Shown here one piece after another: positions 1-5,830 of a stretch of DNA of 8,802 nt (positions are counted from its first letter, which is position 1; each line of letters opens with the position of its first letter). The position numbers were made by a program, and so were the translations under genes. This DNA is from Desulfobacterales bacterium. GTDB lineage: Bacteria; Desulfobacterota; Desulfobacteria; Desulfobacterales; Desulfobacteraceae. Below the pieces are notes generated by a model, which saw nothing but the letters and a program-made list of their open reading frames with translations, was not told where the DNA came from and ran no database searches. Location of the stretch: NCBI GenBank assembly GCA_022361315.1, contig JAKSBB010000296.1, positions 1 through 8,802 of the forward strand. Direction: 5' to 3'.

Positions 1-692
1 ATATAAAGGGGCTGGCCGTACCGGGCGTAGGCAATGAGGGTCTCGGCAGAGGTGCGGGAATATTTCAGCGGGCTTAAGGGGCATACCGGGGCGGCCACCA
101 CATGGTGGTCAAAGAGGTCTTTTCCGCTGCCGAAGGCCATGCGGACCATCTCGAACATTTTGAAGATATCCGCCTTGGGTGAGGAAAACGCCCATACCGG
201 TTTGTCCGAATGGCGGATGATCCGGTGGAGCATCTCAAAGCATTTGCGCCCGGGGTCTGCATCGCAGGGGTCAACGGGCAGCCCGCCGGCCATGTTTATG
301 GTATCGATTGCCTGGGTGAGCCGGGTGAGGTTTTCATAGTCGGCCATGGTGCCGGGCCGCAGCCCCTGCTCCGGATCCAGGATATTGACCGGGCCGTAGG
401 AGGCGGAAAGCACCAGCTTTTTCTGGCGGTGGCCCACATAAAGGGAATGTTCCGGGTTCCTGGCCCGGTGGAAAAAGGTGTCCGGGGCGGAGAGCAGGGC
501 TTTGTCCAGCATTTCTTCGGAAATCCGGACGGTCTGGCCGTCGGTTTGGGCACCGTGGTCCCTGAAGATGTCCACGGCCTCCTCACACTCGAATATGACA
601 CCGGTTTCCGCCAGGATTTTTACTGTGGCCCGGTGAAGCTGTTCCATCTGTCCGGAAGAGATAACTTCCAGTGTTGATCTGTTCAGCGGCAT
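1..692 (-). CDS. MttB-family (COG5598) methylamine:corrinoid methyltransferase, N-terminal part, runs off the left edge
   Basis: About 230 residues are visible, beginning MPLNRSTLEVISSGQ. The pattern is the N-terminal half of the trimethylamine methyltransferase family: a helix with QMEQLHRATVKILAETGV, then an EEAVDIFRDHGA segment, a VRISEEMLDKAL segment, ARNPEHSLYVG, and DYENLTRLTQAIDTINM. Family members move a methyl group from a quaternary or tertiary amine to a cobalamin-binding (corrinoid) protein in the cytoplasm. The ATG at 690-692 is preceded by AAGGA five bases upstream, which decides the start. It is the last visible gene of a leftward operon after the transporter, 72 bp away, with a strong stem-loop in the gap. 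In true MttB the UAG-encoded pyrrolysine lies in the C-terminal half, outside this window, so it cannot be decided here whether this is MttB itself or a non-pyrrolysine homologue such as the glycine betaine, carnitine or proline betaine enzymes. Family assignment is firm; substrate is unknown. Confidence 0.9.
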   Translation of the reverse strand, partial: MPLNRSTLEVISSGQMEQLHRATVKILAETGVIFECEEAVDIFRDHGAQTDGQTVRISEEMLDKALLSAPDTFFHRARNPEHSLYVGHRQKKLVLSASYGPVNILDPEQGLRPGTMADYENLTRLTQAIDTINMAGGLPVDPCDADPGRKCFEMLHRIIRHSDKPVWAFSSPKADIFKMFEMVRMAFGSGKDLFDHHVVAAPVCPLSPLKYSRTSAETLIAYARYGQPLY

Positions 693-710
693 ATCTGTCC
701 TTAAGTTTGG

Positions 711-742
711 GTTGCCCCGGCAGTACCGGAAACCGGGGCAAC
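711..742 (-). promoter_or_regulatory. Perfect 10-bp stem-loop between transporter and methyltransferase genes
   Basis: GTTGCCCCGG (711-720) and CCGGGGCAAC (733-742) pair perfectly around a 12-nt loop. In the leftward mRNA it ends 18 nt before the methyltransferase ATG, just upstream of the AAGGA ribosome binding site. No T-run follows on either strand, so it is not a standard intrinsic terminator. It shares the 12-nt sequence TGCCCCGGCAGT with the stem-loop at 4129-4175. A cis-acting RNA element, a processing or stabilising hairpin, or a REP-like repeat are all possible. Confidence 0.6.
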
Positions 743-764
743 GGGTTAATGATTGATCCGGGGG

Positions 765-2312
765 TTAGAATTCGCCCCGCTTGGCCATGGTCACCATCCG
801 GGCAATGGAGTACATATAGGCCATGAGCACCAGGAAGAAGGGGGCTCCGGCCACAATGCCCAGGCTTTTGAGCCCGTTGAAGTTGCCGATGGTCAGGAAG
901 GTGAGCCCTGCCGCCCCGATCAGCGCCCCCACCAATACCCGCATGCTCATCTTGGGATTGAGCTGGCCGCCGGAAAGCTGCATGGAGATGAAGTAGGTGG
1001 TGGAGTCATAGGTGGTGATCCCGTAGATGGTGGAGGAGATCAGTACCAGGGGGATGGACAGGGAGGCCAGGGGGAGTTCGTGGAGGAGGCGGAAAATGGT
1101 GCCCCCGAAATCCGACTGGATCTGCTGGTACATGTCCACGGCGCCGGTGATCTGGAAAAAGGCGGAGGTGCTGCCCCAGGCCCCGAAGCAGAGAAAGGCG
1201 ATGGCCATGGGCGCGATCACGGCCCCCAGCAGGAATTCCCTGACGCTTCTGCCCTTGGATACCCGGGCCACGAATCCGCCGCAAAAGGGGATGTAGGAGG
1301 TCCACCAGACCACGTAGAAGACCAGCCACCAGTTCTGCCAGCCCCTGGGCTTGAAAGCGCCGTCAACAACGGAGCCTGCGTCCCCCCACAGGGAAAAATC
1401 GGCAAAGTAGTTGATATACCGTCCCAGGGCCTCGGTAATGGTGACAAAGATATAGTTGGTGGGACCCACGACAAAGAGGAATACGCAGAGGGCTGCGGTG
1501 ATATAGATGTTGACGAGGCTGAGGATGCGGATGCCCCGGTTCACCCCGGAAACCGAGGAGATGATAAAGGCCACCACCAGGAAGAGCATGATGCCGATCT
1601 GGGGTCCCAGCCCGATGTCGACACCGGTGAGATCCTTGATGCCGTATGAGATGACGGTGAGTCCCAGCCCCATGGCCGCGGCTGTGCCGCCAAAGGCGCC
1701 CAGGGCCCCGGCAATATCTGTCAGATATCCCCAGGCCGAGGTATAGGAGCGTTCTTTAAGGATGCCGTACAGCCCGCCGGCCAGGTTCATGGGTTTGCCC
1801 TGGCGGTAGGCGGGCAGGGCCACGGCCAGGCCGCCGATGCCGAAGAGGGCGAACCCGTGGAATCCCCAGTCCATGAAAACGCTTTGCAGGGCCACGGGAA
1901 CCCCTGCGGGTTTTCCGGTGAGCCCCATGTCCGCGATCCTGGAGGATTCAAAAAGGTGGTAGATGATTTCCGCGGAATACCACAGCCACATCACCAGGCC
2001 GAAGGAGGAGGCAAACATCATGGAGATCCAGGCAATGGTGCTGAATTCGGGTTTGTCCTCGGGTTTTCCCAGTTTTACGCTTCCGTAGGAACTGAACATG
2101 AGCCAGAAACAGAAGAGAATGGCTGCAAAGGTTCCCACCTGGAATGCCCAGCCGAAGTCAAAGATCAGCCATTTGGTCAGGGCTGAGAAATTGTCGGTAA
2201 ATACTTTCTGATCCACCAGCAGTACTGCGATGATCAGGGATAAAATAATGAGGAAGGGGTAAAACACCCTGCCCTCATGTTCGCCAAATAACTTTGTTAA
2301 TACATGCTTCAT
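765..2312 (-). CDS. BCCT-family betaine/carnitine/choline-type transporter
   Basis: The 515-residue protein is an inner-membrane secondary transporter with about 12 hydrophobic segments, the first at residues 17-34. The BCCT signature is clear at residues 325-360: W328-W329, then FYVVWWTSY (332-340) followed by IPF, FVARVSKGRS and REF. TM8-like TTYDS (433-437) carries two hydroxyl residues where BetP has its Na2-site Thr-Ser (alignment from memory), so sodium coupling is plausible. The glycine-rich substrate helix is atypical: S102-S103-F104-G105 where the family usually shows a GMGIG-like run. There is no long charged N- or C-terminal tail such as osmosensing BetP has, which favours uptake for catabolism over osmoprotection. 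GGAG lies nine bases before the ATG at 2310-2312. It sits between the dehydratase (74-bp gap) and the methyltransferase, so the likely substrate is a quaternary ammonium compound fed to the latter. The exact substrate is not determinable. Confidence 0.93.
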   Translation of the reverse strand: MKHVLTKLFGEHEGRVFYPFLIILSLIIAVLLVDQKVFTDNFSALTKWLIFDFGWAFQVGTFAAILFCFWLMFSSYGSVKLGKPEDKPEFSTIAWISMMFASSFGLVMWLWYSAEIIYHLFESSRIADMGLTGKPAGVPVALQSVFMDWGFHGFALFGIGGLAVALPAYRQGKPMNLAGGLYGILKERSYTSAWGYLTDIAGALGAFGGTAAAMGLGLTVISYGIKDLTGVDIGLGPQIGIMLFLVVAFIISSVSGVNRGIRILSLVNIYITAALCVFLFVVGPTNYIFVTITEALGRYINYFADFSLWGDAGSVVDGAFKPRGWQNWWLVFYVVWWTSYIPFCGGFVARVSKGRSVREFLLGAVIAPMAIAFLCFGAWGSTSAFFQITGAVDMYQQIQSDFGGTIFRLLHELPLASLSIPLVLISSTIYGITTYDSTTYFISMQLSGGQLNPKMSMRVLVGALIGAAGLTFLTIGNFNGLKSLGIVAGAPFFLVLMAYMYSIARMVTMAKRGEF

Positions 2313-2386
2313 CTACTCAGTCTCCAACTGCGTTTTCTTCAAACGTCATCTAAGGGTTAATCATAAATGGTGCAGGTGTCCCGGGA

Positions 2387-4108
2387 TCAGGCCTTTAGCA
2401 TGGAAGCCCCTTCCCAGACCCCCCGGGCGGTTTCCCCGAAAAGGCCCAGCACCCCGGTTTCAGCCCGGTCCGGGGGGACGAAACCGGCCCTGCGCCGGTC
2501 CAGTTCCCGGTCAATTTCGCCGGGCGGTTTTCTTTTTCCGCAGGTTCCCACCAGGTTCAGCCCCCTTTGGGAAAGGTTGATCTCTATAAGGTCGTTTTCC
2601 CGGATCAGTCCGATGGGGCCGCCCAGTGCGGCTTCGGGCGAGATATGGCCCACCACCGGCCCCCGGCTGGCTCCGGAGAACCGGCCGTCGGTGACCAGGG
2701 CCACGGTGGCCCGCAGCTCCGCTTTGGTGTGCAGCAGTTCCGTAGCCTTGAACATCTCCGGCATCCCCGCGCCCTTGGGGCCTTCGTACCGGATGACCAT
2801 CACATCCCCGGGACGGATCCGCCCCTGCTCAATGGCGCCGGTCGCGGCTGCCTCGGAATCAAAGACCCTGGCCGGGCCGGTGTGGTGGTGCATGGACGGG
2901 TCTGCGGCCGCATGCTTGATCACCGAGCCTTCCGGGGCAATGTTTCCCCGGAGAATGGCCAGGCCGCCGTCGGGTTTGTAGGGGGCGTCCAGGGGAAAAA
3001 TGACCTCTTCGGGCGTAATCCGGTAATTGGCAAGATACTTCCGGGTATTGTCGAAAAAGCCGCTGGCCTCAAGGTCGGCCAGGTTTTCCCCCAGGGTTTT
3101 GCCCGTCACCGTGAGTACATCCAGGTGGAGCATCTCCCTGAGTTCCCGCATTACCCCGGGCACCCCGCCGGCAAACCAGAGAATCTGGTTGGGCCACTTC
3201 CCGGAGAGCTGGAGGCTGCACAGCACCGGGACCCGGCGGTGGATCCGGTCAAAAATCCCGGGATCCAGGTCAATGCCGGCATGGGCGGCAACCGCGGGGA
3301 TGTGGAGCAGGGCGTTGGTGGAGCCGGACACGGCCGCATGGACCATGACCGCATTTTCAAAGGCTTCGGGACTCAGGATATCCCTGGGGCGGATATTGTT
3401 TTTCAGCAGCGCCAGGGCCTGGCCGCCTGCCCGGCCGGCCAGGTGTCCCAGGAGGTTGGACCAGGCCGGCATCAGGGCATTTCCCGGCAGGGAGAGGCCC
3501 AGGGCCTCGGCCGTGATCTGCATGGTCGCGGCCGTGCCCATGTACTGGCAGGCCCCGGCTGACCCGCAGGCATTGGTTTTGTAAAACAGGGCCTGCTCCG
3601 GGGCCATTTCCCCCCGGGCCACGGCTTCCCGGGTTTCGTAACAGGTCACCGCCGTGGTGAATTCCGGGCCGGGCATCATGGAGCCCCCGCAGAGGTGAAG
3701 CCCGGGAATGTTGAGCCGGGCCAGGGACATGAGGTGGGCGGGCAGGCTTTTATCACAGGAGGAAAAGGTGACCATGGCGTCAAAGGGAAGGGAGCGGGCA
3801 TGGATTTCCACCATGGCCGAAATAATATCCCGCGAGGCCAGGGAAAAGTTGATCCCCCTGTGGCCGCAGGCAATGCCGTCGCAGATATCGGTGACGGAAA
3901 ATACGGCGGGTTTGCCGCCGGCTTTATAAACTCCGGCTTTGGCGCTTTCCGCAAGCCCGTCCAGGTGGCGGCTTCCGGGATGGCTGTCCCCGAAGCTGGT
4001 CTCCAGCAGGACCTGGGGGCTGGCTAAGTCTTCCGGTGTCCAGCCGCTGCCCAGCATCATGGGATCGGCTTCCGGGTTCAGGGTTCGTGTGGTCTGGCTT
4101 TTTAGCAT
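2387..4108 (-). CDS. IlvD/Edd-family dehydratase (dihydroxy-acid or sugar-acid dehydratase-like) lacking one Fe-S cysteine
   Basis: The 573-residue cytoplasmic protein has the normal family length. Visible conserved blocks: DGIACGHRG (77-85), SSCDKSLP (116-123), RLNIPG (131-136), GACQYMGTAATM (185-196), GSTNALLHIPA (262-272), YEGPKGAGMPEM (441-452) and DGRFSGASRG (474-483). Family knowledge maps the metal ligands to D77, D119 and E442, the carbamylated lysine to K120, the catalytic serine to S478, and cluster cysteines to C118 and C187. The first cluster cysteine, normally in DxNPCNxHL, reads DSHPGSRHL (41-49), with glycine at 45. The family removes water from 2,3-dihydroxy acids to give 2-keto acids (branched-chain synthesis, gluconate or sugar-acid catabolism). 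Placement with a BCCT transporter and an MttB homologue argues against housekeeping ilvD. GAGGT precedes the ATG at 4106-4108. First gene of the leftward operon. Family certain, substrate unknown. Confidence 0.92.
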   Translation of the reverse strand: MLKSQTTRTLNPEADPMMLGSGWTPEDLASPQVLLETSFGDSHPGSRHLDGLAESAKAGVYKAGGKPAVFSVTDICDGIACGHRGINFSLASRDIISAMVEIHARSLPFDAMVTFSSCDKSLPAHLMSLARLNIPGLHLCGGSMMPGPEFTTAVTCYETREAVARGEMAPEQALFYKTNACGSAGACQYMGTAATMQITAEALGLSLPGNALMPAWSNLLGHLAGRAGGQALALLKNNIRPRDILSPEAFENAVMVHAAVSGSTNALLHIPAVAAHAGIDLDPGIFDRIHRRVPVLCSLQLSGKWPNQILWFAGGVPGVMRELREMLHLDVLTVTGKTLGENLADLEASGFFDNTRKYLANYRITPEEVIFPLDAPYKPDGGLAILRGNIAPEGSVIKHAAADPSMHHHTGPARVFDSEAAATGAIEQGRIRPGDVMVIRYEGPKGAGMPEMFKATELLHTKAELRATVALVTDGRFSGASRGPVVGHISPEAALGGPIGLIRENDLIEINLSQRGLNLVGTCGKRKPPGEIDRELDRRRAGFVPPDRAETGVLGLFGETARGVWEGASMLKA

Positions 4109-4128
4109 GATTACCTCGTGTCCGGGCA

Positions 4129-4175
4129 GTGCCCCGGCAGTCTGTCGGGATCCTGGTTTCTATGGCCCGGGGCAC
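4129..4175 (-). promoter_or_regulatory. Perfect 9-bp stem-loop in the dehydratase mRNA leader
   Basis: GTGCCCCGG (4129-4137) pairs exactly with CCGGGGCAC (4167-4175) around a 29-nt loop. In the leftward transcript the stem ends 20 nt before the dehydratase ATG, directly ahead of its GAGGT ribosome binding site. It shares TGCCCCGGCAGT (4130-4141) with 713-724, where a similar hairpin holds the same position ahead of the methyltransferase gene. No T-run follows, so it is not an intrinsic terminator. Function is inferred only from placement. Confidence 0.55.
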
Positions 4176-4246
4176 GCCGGATTCCGGGCGGTTGGGCCGG
4201 TTGGCTCCCGGGCCACAGGCCGTCTCTGTAAATTATTAGTCTTTAT

Positions 4247-4255
4247 TTGTGACAA
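4247..4255. promoter_or_regulatory. Near-match third operator (TTGTGACAA)
   Basis: TTGT and ACAA half-sites are separated by one base instead of the two seen at 4295-4304 and 4426-4435. It would lie about 12-20 bases downstream of the predicted start of the dehydratase transcript, a reasonable place for a roadblock or accessory repressor site. The shorter spacing makes it weaker evidence than the other two. Confidence 0.3.
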
Positions 4256-4273
4256 CCGTTCTCTATGTGGGAC

Positions 4274-4301
4274 ATATTGCAGAGTATTTTTAAATTGTCA
4301 A
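4274..4301 (-). promoter_or_regulatory. Promoter of the dehydratase-transporter-methyltransferase operon
   Basis: On the minus strand a perfect TTGACA (4301 to 4296) is followed after 16 bases by CAATAT (4279 to 4274); AATATG at spacing 17 is an alternative. The -10 matches only half the consensus, which fits an inducible promoter. Predicted initiation near 4267 would leave a leader of about 160 nt carrying the stem-loop at 4129-4175. The -35 box lies inside the TTGTNNACAA palindrome at 4295-4304. Confidence 0.5.
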
Positions 4302-4304
4302 CAA
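4295..4304. promoter_or_regulatory. Candidate GntR operator 1 (TTGTCAACAA)
   Basis: This TTGT-CA-ACAA palindrome has the same half-sites and spacing as the one at 4426-4435, and resembles the T(N)GTNNNAC(N)A style of FCD-type GntR operators. It overlaps the -35 box of the leftward operon promoter, so a bound repressor would exclude RNA polymerase. The assignment to the adjacent regulator is inference. Confidence 0.5.
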
Positions 4305-4415
4305 AATTATTTTGGATGCTTTTGTGAATAACAGAATAATATATTTTAACTTTTTGATATTATTTATATTTTACCTGTTTTATGTTCTTTTCTCAAGCGT
4401 GATGTTTTGTGAGAA

Positions 4416-4435
4416 TATAATGATATTGTATACAA
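4416..4435 (+). promoter_or_regulatory. Regulator promoter -10 with overlapping operator 2 (TTGTATACAA)
   Basis: A perfect TATAAT (4416-4421) is followed at once by the perfect 12-bp palindrome ATTGTATACAAT (4425-4436), whose TTGTATACAA core matches the site at 4295-4304. The -35 region is poor. The palindrome would cover the transcription start near 4428, suggesting negative autoregulation of the GntR gene, with a leader of about 130 nt. Confidence 0.5.
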
Positions 4436-4492
4436 TTTAATGATTTGATCCTGAACCATACGGCTGAGGCCGGTGGCAAATACGATCTGTCA

Positions 4493-4522
4493 TTGTCAGG
4501 GGCGGGGGTTCTGGTGTATATA
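4493..4522 (+). promoter_or_regulatory. Alternative regulator promoter
   Basis: TTGTCA (4493-4498) is followed after 18 bases by TATATA (4517-4522). This would start transcription about 30 bases before the regulator ATG, without an obvious operator. It is a second option to the TATAAT box at 4416-4421 and could give constitutive basal expression. Confidence 0.3.
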
Positions 4523-4558
4523 TCCGGGAATTATTGATTTTAACGGACCGGATAACCC

Positions 4559-5233
4559 ATGGCAAAATCCCCAGGAAAACCCAAATCTCCCCTGATGTTC
4601 CAGGCCCGGGAACAGATCCGCGAGGCCATTATTTCAGGGCGGCTGGCCCCGGGGACCCAACTGAAGGAGACCCGGCTTTCAGGGGAGCTGGGGATCAGCC
4701 GCCTGCCCATCCGGGAGGCCCTGCGGCTCCTGGAGAAAGAAGGGCTGGTGGAAAGCCTCCCCTACAGGGGGGCCTTTGTAAAACGGCTGACCCGGAAGGA
4801 TGCCGTGGAAGTGTTTACCGTGCGCGGGGTCATTGAAGAACTGGCCCTGAAGCTGATGATTCCCCGGGTGACCCCGGAGATGATAGAGGTACTCCGGCAG
4901 GCGGTGTCAGACATGGAGGCTGCCGAAAAAGACGGGGATCTGACAGCCTCGGCAGATAAGGACCTTGAGTTTCACCGCCTCATCTGTGAATTTGCCGATA
5001 ATGAAAGGCTCCTGGCGGTCTGGGATACTCTGGCCCTTCAGAGCAAAATCTTTCTTTGCATGGGAAAAAGCGGCTTCGGGGTGGATACGGTATATGTAAG
5101 GACCCATTCCAGCCTGCTCAAGGCCATTGAGGCGGGAGACGCAGAGATTGCCGTGTCCCATCTGAAAATCCATATTTCGGACGGCATTGAATACCTGCTG
5201 GCGCACTCCTGTTATGACCTGGCACCGGAATAG
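4559..5233 (+). CDS. GntR-family transcriptional regulator, FCD (FadR C-terminal) subfamily
   Basis: The 224-residue cytoplasmic DNA-binding protein has an N-terminal winged helix-turn-helix (about 12-78) with LAPGTQLKETRLSGELGIS (29-47), RLPIREALRLLEKEGLV (48-64) and the wing PYRGAFVKRL (68-77). The all-helical FCD ligand domain (about 80-215) keeps the expected metal ligands: D135 and H139 in DLEFH, H183 in RTHSSLLKAIEAGD, and H205 in SHLKIHI. Such proteins usually bind an organic acid through the metal and release a short palindromic operator. It is divergent from the dehydratase operon across a control region with TTGTNNACAA palindromes, so it is probably the local repressor and an autoregulator. 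The ribosome site is weak, with GGA six bases before ATG 4559; the conserved domain starts soon after, supporting this start. The ligand is likely the pathway acid, but this is not shown by sequence. Confidence 0.93.
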   Translation: MAKSPGKPKSPLMFQAREQIREAIISGRLAPGTQLKETRLSGELGISRLPIREALRLLEKEGLVESLPYRGAFVKRLTRKDAVEVFTVRGVIEELALKLMIPRVTPEMIEVLRQAVSDMEAAEKDGDLTASADKDLEFHRLICEFADNERLLAVWDTLALQSKIFLCMGKSGFGVDTVYVRTHSSLLKAIEAGDAEIAVSHLKIHISDGIEYLLAHSCYDLAPE

Positions 5234-5241
5234 ACCGGTGC
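5222..5241 (+). terminator. Stem-loop at the end of the regulator gene
   Basis: GCACCGG (5222-5228) and CCGGTGC (5235-5241) pair perfectly over a 6-nt loop that contains the TAG stop codon. There is no immediate T-run, so it is at best a weak or factor-dependent terminator, or an mRNA 3'-end stabiliser. Confidence 0.35.
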
Positions 5242-5539
5242 AATACCTTATCCGGCCGGGCTTTCCTGTTGGTCCCTTTCATGCGGGAATTTTTCGTTTT
5301 TTGTCTATACGCCCAAGAATATATGATAAATGCAGAACTCCCGAATGGTCAGATCGTGCCGGGTTTCAAATACTTCCTTGGTGGTAGGCAACGAAGACTG
5401 TTTTATTTCTCCGGGCGGCAAAAGTTGAAGTCCATTAAGTACCTGTCAACACCCGAACAGGCTTTTTGAGTGTCTCCGTCATATACATAGCCAGATTAGC
5501 CAGTTGTCAATACTAAACTAGATTCTTGCATTTTCCAGG
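5234..5539. other. Non-coding stretch between regulator and mobile element
   Basis: No reading frame here has a good ribosome site or recognisable protein pattern. Base composition is clearly more AT-rich than the upstream catabolic genes. A 66-codon open frame at 5269-5469 has no recognisable motif and is not supported. The stretch is probably degraded flanking DNA between the old locus and the inserted element. Confidence 0.5.
5442..5467 (+). terminator. Weak intrinsic terminator-like hairpin
   Basis: CCTGT (5442-5446) can pair with ACAGG (5457-5461) over a 10-nt loop, followed by C and TTTTT (5463-5467). The stem is only 5 bp, so termination would be weak. It could end read-through from the GntR gene. 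Confidence 0.25.
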
Positions 5540-5566
5540 AATCGTGATTATGTCCAATAATCGTGA
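5540..5566. repeat. Tandem AATCGTGA repeats with 19-bp period at the probable left end
   Basis: AATCGTGA occurs at 5540-5547 and again at 5559-5566. Between them ATTAT and ATAAT (5546-5550 and 5556-5560) form an inverted repeat around GTCCA. Such short repeats fit a recombinase-binding or ter-end site of the element. No matching copy was found at the right end. Confidence 0.45.
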
Positions 5567-5676
5567 CTCTTCTGTTTGGGTCCGGCCCATATTCATCTGG
5601 TCGGATATCATTCAAATTTTCATGATATGCGGTTAGCTGTCGGATAATAAGGGGATAAACGGAACCACACATCATA

Positions 5677-5700
5677 TTGTTGAACAAAACCGCTTCGCGG
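5677..5700. repeat. TTGTTGAACAA palindrome plus CCGC-TTC-GCGG hairpin in the upstream part of the element
   Basis: TTGTTGAACAA (5677-5687) is a perfect palindrome around a central G, and CCGC (5690-5693) pairs with GCGG (5697-5700). The block 5677-5693 matches the reverse complement of 8147-8163 at 14 of 17 positions, placing related sequences on both sides of the two mobile genes. Confidence 0.4.
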
Positions 5701-5729
5701 AAAGGACCGCCAGCCAGGCATCTTCGCCA

Positions 5730-5760
5730 TTGATGGGCCAATCAGCCACCACCATATAAT
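5730..5760 (+). promoter_or_regulatory. Probable promoter of the recombinase-transposase operon
   Basis: A perfect TATAAT (5755-5760) lies about 70 bases before the recombinase ATG. TTGATG (5730-5735) matches four of six -35 positions, but the 19-base spacing is long. This is the best promoter candidate in the upstream region of the element. Confidence 0.4.
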
Positions 5761-5830
5761 ATCCCTTTATATTTACGCGGTGTTATTCCATCCTCCTCCT
5801 GAGTATCCACCCATAATTCAGGAGGTAAAA

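Noticed and set aside
711..742. Intrinsic terminator after the transporter gene
   Set aside because: Strong stem but no T-run on either strand, and the methyltransferase continues in the same direction with its own ribosome site.
753..1649. Long plus-strand open frame (298 codons) antisense to the transporter
   Set aside because: Glycine-, histidine- and acid-rich low-complexity translation typical of the antisense frame of a GC-rich membrane-protein gene; the opposite strand encodes a clear BCCT protein.
2567..3562. Long plus-strand open frame (331 codons) antisense to the dehydratase
   Set aside because: Shadow of the IlvD/Edd gene; no domain pattern and no promoter or ribosome site.
5269..5469. 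Plus-strand open frame of 66 codons after the regulator
   Set aside because: No ribosome site and no recognisable motif; it lies in an AT-rich intergenic stretch.
5540..5566. Start of a CRISPR array
   Set aside because: Only two 8-bp copies with an 11-bp gap; far too short for repeats and spacers, and no cas genes nearby.
5496..5741. Minus-strand open frame of 81 codons upstream of the recombinase
   Set aside because: It covers the tandem repeats and hairpins of the element's left region, has no good ribosome site, and its composition does not look like protein.
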